Assembly: GCA_951230915.1 (NCBI GenBank)
Contig: OX579634.1
Coordinates: 19,618,725-19,682,724, forward strand
From: Antitrichia curtipendula
Taxonomy: Eukaryota > Streptophyta > Bryopsida > Hypnales > Leucodontaceae
Length of the DNA stretch: 64,000 nt
Direction: 5' to 3'
Each line of letters opens with the position of its first letter. Positions within the stretch are counted from its first letter, which is position 1. Positions 12,701-24,682 of this stretch are shown here, piece by piece. Under the pieces are notes generated by a model. The model was not told the origin of the DNA. It made no database searches and saw only the letters and a list, made by a program, of their open reading frames with translations. A program made the translations under genes and the position numbers.

Positions 12701-15171
12701 CTCCCATTGTCTCATGTTGTCCTCTCACATGATTGCTAACAAAAACTTGAGAGAAAAGCTAATTTTGTGGGAAATAGTGACGTTCAATTACAAAACAGTG
12801 GACAGTGTTTTACTGAAGCCTGTCAAGTTCATTGAGGTCCACAATGACTTCATACATGAAGTGCAGAAAAGAAACTAAGAAGAAAGCATTCGTGTATCTG
12901 TACGACTACGATCCCTCCCACAAAATTCTCGTAGCACCAGCCGAAGGCGTGCCCTTTTGGAAGGCAAACGGCAAATGCATTCACCTTAGTAAATATTCCT
13001 TCTGCGATTGTAAGCCTGCATCCAAAAATTCAGAAGTCTCTCATCCTGTAGTCATACCTAACTTCGCCATTTGTGAAATCGGAAATAAAAGGCATAGTAC
13101 TCTCTGAAAGTAACTTGCTTCGTAAGCAGTGAACGAGGAATGGTCCATGGTTGGAGAGGTAGACAGCCTTTCAAATTATCCCTTAAACGTGAACTGCAGT
13201 AAAATTGAAAAGGAAGAAGATGACATTATGACGATGACAACAGATCCGCTCATTGCAGACGTAAGAAGAGAATTCGCTAGCGGCACTCAATTCTGCATAT
13301 TCATTTCTTTCGAAACCATGGTACTTACCGTACTACGCAAACGGCTCATATGATGGAAAATCCTCTGCAAAATACAAAATCCAGTAATAGAACAACGAAG
13401 AAGCTAGTCTGCCAGTGCTACATCAAGTGCTTCATTGCTCTACTTTCCAGTGAGCGTATTGTGAGAACTCGCAGTTCCCGAGAAGTGTTATCCAGGATTG
13501 CTTTGGAGTTTTTAATGAAGAGGACGATGAGTTCCAATGCCAAGACGTACACAGTATGAGTTACTCGGACTCAACCTAATTACTGAGAATGACTAGAGAT
13601 TTCAGGCGGCGCTGCAGGACGAGTACTTTTTTCTAAGTAGTGGAAAAGTTCCAATTTCTTTTCTAAGAACTGACGTACCTTGCTTTGCACATGGAGAAGG
13701 AGCACTCTTGCACCGTCAGATGGCTTAAAGAAATTGCAGCGTCCAGGTCGAAATGAATCAGCCGTCATTTACCGCGTGAAATGCAGTGAAACGAAATTGC
13801 AGTAGGCGGCCGCTGTAATGAGCTCGTCATTTGACTGTGGTCAGGTAGGATCTCATAGCATTCAGTCGTGCGCCTCAGACACTTAAAATAGGACTAGTAT
13901 AATGTCTTCAAGACTATGGGCCCCCTTTCGGAAGTGTGGCAGAAGCAGATTGCTTGTCCTCGGCACCAGTGCCTTCTCGGAACCCTAATTTAGACGTTGG
14001 AAGAATGTCGACAATCTACAACTTAGTAGGCGATTAGGTGTGGCTTCTAATTATGAACACTTTGTTTTCTAGGACTCTAGTAGCTGCCGCCGCAGATAAA
14101 CTTGTCAAGTTAAATGCTGCGCGTCAAGAACTTTGCATTCATTGTTTCTGGTGAAAGCCTCTAGCAGTGTTTTTCAGGTAGGTATGGAAGCCTAGACAAG
14201 CATTTCCTTTGGGATGTTCACTTTTCTACTAGAACAGGGAGAGGAAAGACGCCGTTCTGTCCACCTTCAACTGGTTAAAAATTCAAAGGGCTAGAACCTT
14301 CCAGCAATTTGTTAGTAGGTGCTATTCATGTTCTCAAATGTGGGACTGCAGATACATGTTCTTTTAACCACTCACGTGGGTTTCCTGTACAAAGGGCAGT
14401 ACACTTCGCAATCTTGCTGCGTGTTATTGTTGCACATCAAGATTAGGAGTTCGGTAGTCAACTCCGCTGGAATTACAGAACGCGAAGCAGGAGAGGACGA
14501 AAATATTGAAATACACGTTCCCCTGCAGTGAGTCGTTAGTGTGTGAGACAGATTTGAATTTCATACCTATCAAAGAAGAAGAAGAGAGGGGAAGCAGCAG
14601 AAGACCTTCATCTGCCGAGGTCAAGACTAACAACAGGAGGTCTAGGCGAGGAGACAGGACAGAGTTCCACAAATTTCTTCTCAAGTGACACCAGTCTCTT
14701 TACGTGTAAGTTGTGTAAGTTGTTGTGTGGTCCATAGCCGATCTGTTCATAATATGAAGTGCTGCAGTGATTTGTTTTTATAAAAAACGTACTTCTAGTC
14801 TTAGGAAAGGGAGAATTTTATTTAAGGATTTCATCACGACCGCTTCGTAGAGAGTTTTTGAAAAACAAGCATTGCTGCTGGTATAGGTACCAGTGCATGA
14901 CGGGAGTTGCTTACGAAGACCAGGACTGTAGAAAGAGGTAGAAAAGCACTACGCAGTAGAATTGAAATACTACTTCCATGTATGAGGATGTGCATGATAT
15001 TGTTTGAGGTTCCACGAAATCAAAGCGCATGCATTTCATTTTTAGAACTATATATGTCAAGTTCCGACCATGCGCACATACAAGCCTATCTTCAGATCAG
15101 TATTGTGGTAAGGTTTGTCGTTGTTGATCATTAACTACTGTCATCCGTATTAGCAGGTAGCGAAAGCAGAC
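9775..15171. other. Spacer between the divergent transposon genes; no assignable gene
   Basis: About 5.4 kb between the start of the TNP2 coding region (minus) and the AT-hook gene (plus). It should contain both promoters. Short open frames occur (for example 12832-13107 plus, 13768-13580 minus, and 14506-14688 plus with a Glu/Arg/Ser-rich peptide), but none shows a recognised domain and none could be joined to either gene in phase. An open minus frame at 9974-9663 overlaps the first TNP2 exon and contains CRRC; it may include an upstream exon. The 14.5-14.7 kb block has the same Arg/Ser-rich flavour as the plus-strand gene and could be an early exon of it. Confidence 0.5.
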
Positions 15172-18100
15172 ATGGTTACTTGTTTGAAATCACAAGACCT
15201 CCCCAAGCCATGGTACCCTACAAGGCAGCAAAATTCCTCAACGGCCAGGGAAAAGACTGCTTTGACAGAAGTCAGTGGTATGGAGAACCGAGTTCTGGAG
15301 AATGTGTTGGAAGAGCCTTGTAAGAGAGGTAGAGGACGTCCGAGACGAGACGCTAAGGTGGTAGTTTCTGGGAAGGGTAAAACCAAAGGGAAAGGGAACA
15401 ACAAAGCAAAGTCCCTCACTCCATTAGCCATGGATGTAGTGCTCGGCCTTTCGGAGACTCTTTTACCAGATGCCGACGAATTACGTCGGAAGAGGGAACA
15501 GGACGCAGTAGCATGCGGGCGGAATGTGAGAACAATACTACAACCTCCGAACTTGCCAAGTAGCTCAACTCCAAAGATAGTGCCCTCATTTGATGGAAAC
15601 GCTAACAAGGATGCTGCTCGAGCAAATGTTTCTGCGGCAGTTCGGTCATCCCCTTCAAAAACCTCTAGACATGATATACGGAAGGGCAAACGACTTCACA
15701 GTTCTGGTACGTCCTATACATTGGGTCTTGATAATGAAGCGCCTATGCGAACGTATGTAGTAACTCCATTACACTATATCACATTCTTCTTTTTCTTTAC
15801 TTGTATGTTGAATTTTAAGGCAAACGACAGGTTGAATTGAATATCCTATTCTAGTGCTCTAAGTCACATGGCAGCTTCCGAAGAGCGTGACTTCCATACA
15901 AACTATTCCATTCAATTGTTCTTCTATGAGAAGGGTAGCAATTGACAATTCTGTACAAGCATGTGTATGGTACAGCGGTTACAACTTCTTATCCGTAGAC
16001 ACTACTTAGGAACATGTCAAAATCTGTGTTTGTCAATGTTGCTCAGAACTTGTGGACGTGCATCATCATCGTGGAGCTGCTGTTGGCATTATAAAATTCT
16101 AGTCACTGCAATTTCCTATAATATAGCTTACTGTGTTTTCCCGCAGAGGACGACAATGACGAGGAAGAGGCTGGGGTTTCTGTACCTGAACCGCACGATG
16201 GAAGTCGAGAAGCATCCCTTAACCGTTGTCCTGGGAAAGAGCCCATTGCAGAGGATGTCCAGCAATCTCCGCGTCATCATAGAAGCATGGAAAACAAAGA
16301 TGCGTATGAACACAGGCAGAATAGTGGTGACAGCAACGGGGAGTCCAAGTACGGTAGCCGCAGAGAAGTTGGTCGACGGAGGAGACGTAGTCGTTCGCCG
16401 CCGACATATTTATACAACGAGGTAAGCAATCTGTCACTGCAGTTTGATGTGAACCCGTACATTCATGTGCTCTGTGCATACACATCCTGAAGGTTGACAA
16501 GGATACTATTCATCTCGTTAATGCACAATGATAACAATTTTTTTTTAATGAATGAAGTTGTGTCATGTAGTTCTAATTAGTGTGCTAGGTACTAGTCCTG
16601 TACGCAGGGATGTTGTTGAAATGTTAAAATTAATTGGTGCTAAATAGGAGCAATTTCATTAACTAATGTGTTTTGATTTTTTGTCTAGCAATATCGGGGA
16701 GAAGAAAGGCAATGCAGCGAGCCCACTGACAACCAACGCTCACGGCAGCGCAGACGTTCGTATGACTCCAATTCTAGCAGCCAAAGCAAGAAGAATTGGA
16801 GGAGCTCTCGGAAGCAACGACGTCCCAATTGTCGACGCAGTCATTCAAAGAGCCATGGACCTTGTGAAGAAGGCCAATGGGACAGGAGTATTGAGAAGCC
16901 GAGCGAGTATTACAAGGGAAAAGCATTTGCAAACTCGTTTGATCATGGTAAATTATTACGACAATTCCATGTATTTAGTTGTGCGCCTGTGCCCTGCCGT
17001 GCGTACGGTTGATTGAGTCACAGGAAATTGAGTGACATGAAATATATTTCTCATACATAGTTGTGAGGGAGGTCACAATTGCGTTCGCAATGAAGAAATT
17101 CGTATAGCCAGCTGCTGTAGAAGATATGGAAGAATTTTAGTGAATGTGGTCTACATAGTAAAAATGTGGAACATATGTGCAGTTCATAAGCCAGAGTATT
17201 TTGATCTCTATAGCAATGAAGGTGTTTGTGACTTGAAATGAATTTCAGCACAAGTGTGAGAGTTCGTGCTGAGCGTGGTTAGTGTCACTGTGTATGTGGC
17301 TATTAAAATCATGTTAGTGGAATGCAACACCCTTTTTGGCTTTTTCCTTGCCGCTTGATATGTCAGTGGAATAGTATTTGTAAAAAACTTGCGAGCAAAA
17401 CATGTGCATGGAAAACAATTCATGTGATTTTCCGATGTGACTAAGTAGATCGAAACTTAAGAAACTGAGCATGTGCTCAGGTTCCGTGTCAAAATCAGCT
17501 AGGAAGAGGAACATGCGAGCACGTTGTTTCCAAAACTTTTGTAGTGAGGTTTTTCAAGTTCTTTGTGTAATGCAAAAGTACTGAAGAATGTTCATCATTT
17601 TTCTTACGAGTGCAGAGGGCCGGCAGTCGAAGAGTTTGTCCACTACGGATCATAGACGTCGTCAAAGGCAAGGTCCCTCACCTCCAGAGAAGGGTAAAAG
17701 GGAGACGACATATTTGTCACCTGTGCAGAGTGGCAGACTTAACGGGAGTACGACCCTTACTCATCAACCGTACTCATCAAGGTCACCCCCAAGAATTTTC
17801 AGAGACGAAAGTGATATTGGAGGGAAGCGCAGGAAGGCATCTGAAGACATTGACGAAGGCAACATAGTCGAGCCACTTGCAGCAGTAGGCAGGAAAGAAC
17901 TCCGGCATAGTCAATCATTTCGGGAAGCGGAGATGACCAGACGCCGACTTGATGGCAAGAAGCCTTTTTATCTGACATTGGATGGTGAAGGAAAACCACA
18001 TGGTCCAGGTAGGCCAACTTGGATAGCAGAAATAAACAAGCTGGCAAAATGGTTGGATCCTTCATGCACAAATATAAAGAGGCAGACATTCAACGATGTG

Positions 18101-19923
18101 CAGACATTCAGGGACCGCTTGAACGAGAACTTTGAATATTCGGGGACGCTAAATGAAGATCACTTGAGGGGATTGATGGGCAAGGCAATGACAAAGAGGA
18201 GGGCTGAACTCATAACATTCATCAAGAACGACAGTATACAACCCAGATACATTGACCTTCCAGTATGGCGACGTCTGGAAAAGCTAGCTGCGAGTAAGCA
18301 GTGGGAGGAAAAATCTGATCAAGGCCGGTATGCTAATGCTTGCCGGAGGACCTTCGGTAGAACTGGATCAAGGGGAGAGAATGGCGTAAGAGAAACTCTG
18401 CGTTGTCTGCTGGGGAGGTCACCTGATCCTGACGAAGTCCAGGAAGAAATGCAGCGTGACAAAGGTTTTGGCGGTCAGAAAAGGAAGATTTCCGCATTAG
18501 TCGCTAGGATTGAGAACAAGTACGGGGGAGTAATGTTGTCTGATGAAGACAATTCTTCCGAAGACTCCGGCAGAAATTCGGATTACTTCTCCAGTGATTC
18601 AGTGGGCGGTCAAAAAGACAAACGACTTCCCCAACATGTCCTTCAGGTTTGTCTACATGCCCCCTTCAATTGTGTGACAGTTGCAAGTGCTTCATACAAT
18701 TTGTTGTATGAAGTAGTCTTAGCGTGCAGTGCGGTCTGCCACCAATATGTATTATGTGGTAACCTTTTTTTAACATCTACCTCATGCAATTACAACAAGT
18801 ACATCCTATAAATCCTGGAGGTGAAGGTCACGATTCCGCCTCGATAAAGCATAGGCAATTCATGTCCATTGCAAGAGTAGGGTTTTCTACAGAGTAGTAC
18901 TGAATTCTATTATTTTCAAATCTGCTAGCGTTGCAGAAGGGAGGAGACCTCTAGGAATAGAACTTTAGTACCTGGAAACGTAGGAACAAGCCTCAAATTC
19001 GTCAAGTAATACTCAAACAAGAAACCAGTGACTGTGCATGTCGTTGCCGAGTTGCCGAGTTCATGATTACTTGTAGGTCGGGGGAACGGTTTATTGATTC
19101 TCAATAGTGGGTGGTCTATTGTGGGACTGTTTGAATGGCAGATCGTAAATGAAGTCTGTGATCTGTTTTGGCCATGGGAATAGGGATTACTTTTACCTTC
19201 TTTGAATTGAATGCTGTGTTCCAGCATTTTGTTGGATGTGTGTCATTTTTGCATTTCGGCCGGAGATCGTGGTTGCTGCAGACAGGCTTTGCCTAGTGAG
19301 GAGGAAGCAGGAGCTGTTCTTGGTTTTGGGATTTCTATCCAGGCCCACACGACAACTGAACGGAGGCCAACTTGAAATAGAAATTGCAAAATTATGCAGA
19401 ATATTAATTAAAGCGCATTGATGAATAAATTATGCCATCTGATTATGAGTTCGAGCTGTCAATTAGGGTGTTGAAGAATAACAATTCTATGGTTTCAAGG
19501 GCGAGGATGCATGGACTTGCTTATGTTGTACGTTGATGCTACCGTTTTTTGGAGGAAAACGTAGTTCCGTCATTATAGGCCCCGCAGCCCATCATTACTT
19601 GCAGAGGTAGGTGGTCCTTGTAACTCTGTAGTCCAAAGAGCACTAAAATTGAACTGAAGATTATGTTCAAATGGTTTTTCACTGTGAAGATTGAAGAAGG
19701 CAATGATAGTGGGTTGCTGGACAAAGACGTCGGTGCAGGAACATCTCGCTAGACACACAGAGGCGACACCGTGAGAGTGACCTCGTCAATTTTGAAAGAC
19801 AAGTACATCGAAGAGCTGCAAGCACAAATTCAGCGTCTACAAGCAGAGAAAGCGGATGCCACAACATCTATTAATCTAATGCCTTCGCAGTCAGCACCGT
19901 CAAAGCTATACAAAAGAACGTAA
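15172..19923 (+). CDS. CACTA accessory protein, TNPA-like: AT-hook, RS-rich region, Ptta/En/Spm-type domain, coiled coil
   Basis: Probably the DNA-binding partner of the transposase, acting on the element's subterminal repeats. Exons: 15172-15752 (donor GTATGT; alternative end 15758), about 16149-16421, 16689-16947, 17616-18646 and 19753-19923. Exons 2 to 5 join in phase with GT-AG borders; the exon 1/2 junction is ambiguous. Exon 1 starts at ATG and encodes an AT-hook (KRGRGRPRR, residues 51-59) and a lysine-rich basic stretch. Exons 2-3 encode an Arg/Ser-rich segment (RRRRRSRSP, RSRQRRRS). Exon 4 encodes a region like the plant transposase Ptta/En/Spm family (YIDLPVWRRLEKL, RYANACRRTFGRTGSRG, LGRSPDPDEV), then an acidic tail. 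Exon 5 encodes a coiled coil (KYIEELQAQIQRLQAEKA) and reaches TAA at 19921, unless the GTAAGG donor at 19920 is used. Length is about 770 residues. The family match is from memory of the pattern, not a search. Confidence 0.68.
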
Positions 19924-22900
19924 GGTAAACGTTCTTGGAGGTTATGTTTCTTGTTACGTTCACGACGTTTGCCATAAACCGGTTCGCGTTTCACTTTGTA
20001 AAAATTAGCAGTCTTCATGAGTGGTTCTTTTCTTGAAGCTCTATAATTGAGACTGTTATTGCTTGGCAGCGTGAAAATGTGAAGGAAGTCATGGAGTTGA
20101 TATTCTACGGAATAACTATTTTGGTGGCCAAGTCATCAACTACTGCACTGTCGTTCAAAGAAATGAATGGGCAGACTGCGAAGACATGCAATGGAGGGTA
20201 GTAAAACGGTTGAATGCAGGAAGAATGCTCATAGTGAATATTGGAAGTCAATGGTATGACATGCATAGGATAAGTAATATGCGTTGCAGTAGAGGACTTG
20301 TTCAACTTCACTTAGTCATTTAGAATGTGAGTGAATTTGAGGTCCAGTATGTGCTGGGTGTTGTGCGACTGAGGGTTGTAGAAGTTGCCCATGTTTTGGG
20401 TCGCATAGTATTGAATAAAATGGATTGACATGTTTGGTGATTTATACCTTTCAATAATTTAAAAGGATAGAAGAGGAAATGCATGTCCAGTAGGCTTTAC
20501 TCATGATATATTTGATGAACTGTTATTGCAGCAAAGTCTCTGAAAATTTTGTACATCATTTACATTCTGTCCAAAACTTACATTTTGGAGAAACTATAAT
20601 CAAAATCTATGGTAAGGAAATGTAGCTATCTTTGAGGGACAGAAAGTTGTTCTATGCTTTGTATGTAGATTTTGGAAACCTTATGAGTAGTCTCTATGTT
20701 ACGGTGAGAATGTGGAATGTGCTGACAGGGTAGGCGTTGAATCTTTTTTTAATGTACTATGTTCATTCAGAGGCGTCTTTGTTTGCATGTGGTTTTAGAA
20801 GGTCAGCCTCAACAATTGTCTCTTCCTCGGAAGTCTTTAGGACGAGAACGCTCGCATGAGGGAAGAGGCAGTGATGGCTATGTCATCAACCTTGGAGGAT
20901 TTCATACAAGTAGCAAACTAGGTAGTTGTCCCATTGTTGTGTTAAGCAAGTTCTTTCAATGAAGGAAGACTATGGACTAAATGGAGCTTGTAGGAAAGTA
21001 TGCACCGACCATTACAGTTTATAGCAGTGGCGGAATGGCGGCTTTGTCATCTGGTCCAACGTAGCCGGCAGTGACGACTAAGAAAAAAAAGGTAAGTGCT
21101 CCTCATGTGAGTAGACTATTGATGTGAAATATTGTGAAGGAACTGAAGCAATCCAAGCTCTTTATGACTCTATTTTATTCAAGCCCATGTCACTTTCAGG
21201 GTGGGTGCGGCAGTTGGAGCACGAGAACTGCTGCAGGTTTTGGTAGGTATTATGTTATCATATTCCCGTGAAGTAGTCCGGCACAAGACGCCGACTACGA
21301 TGTCAAGCATGTGGAGATGCTAATGAAGGTAAGTGAAGTGAAAGAGTCTTTTTAGAAGTACACATGTAACGGAGAATTGAAAGCTCTGTATTTTTTTTTT
21401 GGTTTCAATGCACTTGTCGACAGGCTCATTTAGCAATTGGAAGATGGTGTTGTTGTCTGTGATTGGATTTAATCATAGCAGTCGGCATCCCCATGTTTCT
21501 TGAAGAGCGTCCCTAGTAGATACATGTAGTGGGACATGGAGAAATGCCCATTCCTACTACCGTCATTTATTCGCGTGTAGACAACATTTGCAGCGGAAGC
21601 GACAGGCGTAGATGGCTGTTTAGAGATATCCTTCCACTGAATGATGCGGATGCTTGTGGAAGTGGTTGCAATGTATACTGTGTTTTGCCATTTACATCTT
21701 ACAGGTCTGTTCGTTTCAGAGTTAACGATATGAACGGGGAAGTTTCAAGTGTGGCAAACCACTAGCAGGCACAGAGACATATGTGTTCATGTGCAAGTCT
21801 GTGTTGCAGAGCACTGCCTCAAGGTACAGCAGCGCCCACTGAAGTTGAAGAAGCCTTCTAAAGGCATGGACAATTGTATACGCAAGGGCTGAAGGAGGTG
21901 AATCTGAGGTTCTGATTGCATTGCTGTAGAAATAGTGGTGGGGTATTCAAAGCACCAACATCCAGTTAGGTGGAGTTGTATTCCTATGGAAAAAAATTGT
22001 GCAGTTTTTGTAATTTAAAAAAAAAAAAATGTAATTGGAGGGTAGTCATCTAAGAAGTCGAGGATGGTCTGTTGTGAGAGTACATAGCCCCTGAACAGTA
22101 CTTAACTTATGAGGGACAAAACAGAGTATGACTGTCGACACTTGTGAACATAGAAAGTAACAAAGTTTTTCCCTTGAACACTCATGGGGATAGTGAGCGA
22201 CGACCGATGATAATTTGGCGCAGAACTAGAAGAGGCTTCTATGCTTCTACAGGTGATTAACATGGACAAGCAACGCCCAAAGCAGTTGTAGTTGCAGTGT
22301 GGGATTCTTTCCACCTTGTAGTAATGAAGTTGTTCTGTAGTCCAATGAAGAGGAAGTCATGTTCGGGCGTACGTCATTCGTCAGGTACTCATGTGTCAGC
22401 AGCAGTTTGAGGTACCTAACAAGAAGTCATGTTAGAGACTTCATTGCAGTTACGAGCATGGCTTCAATCGAACATCATGGTGGACAACGTACTTTTAGAA
22501 GACTTTCAGGTGTGCCTTTGAGGACATCATCTCAAACGGCAAGTGCTAAAGAAAAAGCTGTTACGTCAGGCGAATAAGGCCATGCTTACTGGGAAGCTGA
22601 AACCATGCCGACATCTCCGAGAAGCACAGAAGGTAATGACGCAGTCTTCATGTGTCCTTGTTTTTCGGATACTGTGGTATTAGAATGCAAACCAAATGTG
22701 GCATGCAAATAGATATGTGAGTACATGAGGTAAGTACAATGTGAAAGCGGAATCCATTGTTCTGGAGACGCATGAGGAATCCCTCAGAACTTAGTGGTCG
22801 AGTTTAGACAGAAAGCACATATGTTTCGAAATTTCTATTCTAAGGTCATAACTTTTTATATGGATCCACACTTTGAATACTTGTACATGGTCTGTTGAGT

Positions 22901-24537
22901 ATTTAGTTTGTGTTTTCTGGTGTTTTGGAAGACAACGAGGTTCCTTTGTCATTTTCTTACCAATTATTGAGCACTGAACGTGAAGAAGGTGCCAGTGTTC
23001 ATGGAAGACAGCGGTGGGGAATGTGAAGAGGACTATTTTATGAAAACCCTCCGAAACAACTGCAATGAACTTCCAAGAGGTGGTGCTCAGGATCCTGGCT
23101 GAATGTTTCCAGAATTCTCATTCGGTTGGCATGCACCTATAGTTTGTGACGCTATCAGAAGTGACCACAGGTTCAAAGTTCCAGCAAATCCTTGACGTGT
23201 GGTGTAGTTGTTCATTCAAGCAGAATGGAGATTGTCAGCGAAGTCGTCTGGCACAAGGGAGGAGAGTGGTTGTTTGTCACTGGAGCTATGAGGTATGGCA
23301 GGTGGATGACCTCCCATGAATTGAAGAGAAGGTGCTGTCATTGAAGTGAGCTGGAATGAGTTGTGCATATGGTCATGACGAACTAACTACTGAGTGTGTG
23401 TATGTGGAGGACGATGGCGAACTTCCTCAGTCAACTCCAACAGTATGCAGCGCAGAATATCTAAGGACTGAAGGTACGCATGTGAACATTCCAACAATAT
23501 ATTCGATACCGGGGGCTTAGGTAACATCGAACCGTTCTGTACGTGGACCGCTGCACTCAATTCTGCAGGAGTGAGTAGTATAATAGTACGTATTTGTTTG
23601 TAATGATGAATTACCAAGACTCGCATGACAATGGTGGGCACTGGGATTGAGGGGCTGCTGTGAAGCAGGTCAAATATGACGGATTGAAGAAATTGAAGAA
23701 GCATGTTGAGTTGCAGTGCCGTACCGAGGACATGAGAGTACAATGACATGATTTGTGGGATAGCACTGAAGATCAGTTGCTGCCATTCCATATCATTCCT
23801 ATTATGTCGACATATCATCTTCAATAATCAATCTAGTTATCTGAGTTCTTGTTCAGCACGTATAGGAAATTAGGAAGTGCCGTATTATGGAAGGTGTTGA
23901 GGAATTTGAAGCGACGTGCATAAGCTTCTTATGTCAATGAAGGACGTAGACAGTAGGAGGTATGTAACTGAAGAGCATTACGATGTTGTTCATGAGATTA
24001 AGAATTCAAGTCATTCACTATTTTTCTGACAGTCAATGTATCCCACAAATATGGAAATCTGAAAGTGGCCGACTCTGCTTAACTGTGATTGTTACTTTAC
24101 AATGTGTTTACAGGAATTGAACGTGAAAGACACTAAATTTATACAGCAGTAGTGGCTCCGGTACGAGCTACAACATACTGCAAGGTCGATGAAGGAAATC
24201 ATGGTAGGTAATGCCTAGGCTATTTGTGGGAGATGAAGTATCCATCGATCCATGGAATTCAATTGAGCATTTTAGGAAATAGGTTTTGGAATACAGCTTC
24301 AAGGACATAGGAATTCCGAATGATCCAACCTTGTCTCCAGTCACTACTATAAAATGGAAATGTCTTCATTGTTGTCAAATTCAATGTTTTTGATGCATGT
24401 ATGCATGCCGGCCAAATTTCTCTCCTATACTAAAAGAACTCTGTCTTGCAAAAGTGGATAAAATTCCACATCGCAGCACATGTCATTTTGCGGGCGCTGG
24501 TGTGGCAAACATAGTCAATATGCAATCAAATGGAAAA
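19924..24537. other. Right interior of the CACTA element; scattered exon-like blocks, no assignable gene
   Basis: About 4.6 kb of mixed composition. Two plus-strand blocks have splice-like borders: about 20072-20196 (after TTGGCAG, beginning ENVKEVMEL and ending in TAG) and about 20789-20931 (after GTTTTAG, beginning EGQPQQLSLPRK, then GTAGTT). They could be extra 3' exons of the AT-hook gene or an alternative end, but phases could not be matched. The 22.4-22.6 kb block is also open (a Ser/Thr-rich peptide to 22577). Nothing here resembles a known domain. The remainder is probably 3' untranslated or decayed transposon DNA. Confidence 0.4.
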
Positions 24538-24682
24538 TGACCAAATCAAGAAAATGTGATCAACACATTCCTGAGAAAAAGTGCACAAGACAACGTGACC
24601 AAATCAACAGAAGATCAACAGAAGAAAATAACAGTTTCATGTTGTCTTTTTGTTGATTTGGTCACTGTCTTTTCTAGTAGTG
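24538..24682. repeat. CACTA right terminal inverted repeat and subterminal repeats
   Basis: The last 13 bases, 24670-24682, are TTTTCTAGTAGTG. The subterminal motif TGACCAAATCAA occurs directly at 24538 and 24597. The longer GTGACCAAATCAACA at 24595-24609 is repeated in inverse at 24651-24665. AGACAAC and its inverse extend the pair, so the terminus can fold into a hairpin. In En/Spm elements such subterminal repeats are binding sites for TNPA; here the AT-hook gene product is the obvious candidate, which is inference. GTT follows the end and may be half of a 3-bp target duplication. Confidence 0.82.

Larger units (their letters stand above)
1..24682. mobile_element. Giant CACTA (EnSpm/CMC) DNA transposon, right end present, left end outside window
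   Basis: The right terminus reads TTTTCTAGTAGTG, the inverse of CACTACTAGAAAA, a typical plant CACTA terminal repeat, ending at 24,682. Just inside are repeated subterminal motifs (GTGACCAAATCAACA and its inverse). The interior encodes a TNP2-type transposase (minus strand) and a Ptta/En/Spm-like protein (plus strand), the two-gene set expected of an autonomous CACTA element. Base composition changes at this point: mixed composition to the left, strongly AT-rich to the right. I found no convincing CACTACTAGAAAA start in 1-15,000, so the left end probably lies before position 1 and the element exceeds 24.6 kb. Without the left end, the 3-bp target duplication (GTT follows the terminus) cannot be confirmed. 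An alternative is two elements nested or side by side. Confidence 0.78.

Noticed and set aside
17536..17547. TTTTGTAGTG as a CACTA right end inside the AT-hook gene
   Set aside because: Lies in an intron between exons that join in phase, with no matching CACTACAAAA left end found.
19540..19560. Long GT-AG-free frames near 19.5-19.9 kb on the minus strand
   Set aside because: Overlap the coiled-coil exon of the plus-strand gene, which joins in phase with its neighbour and has protein-like content.
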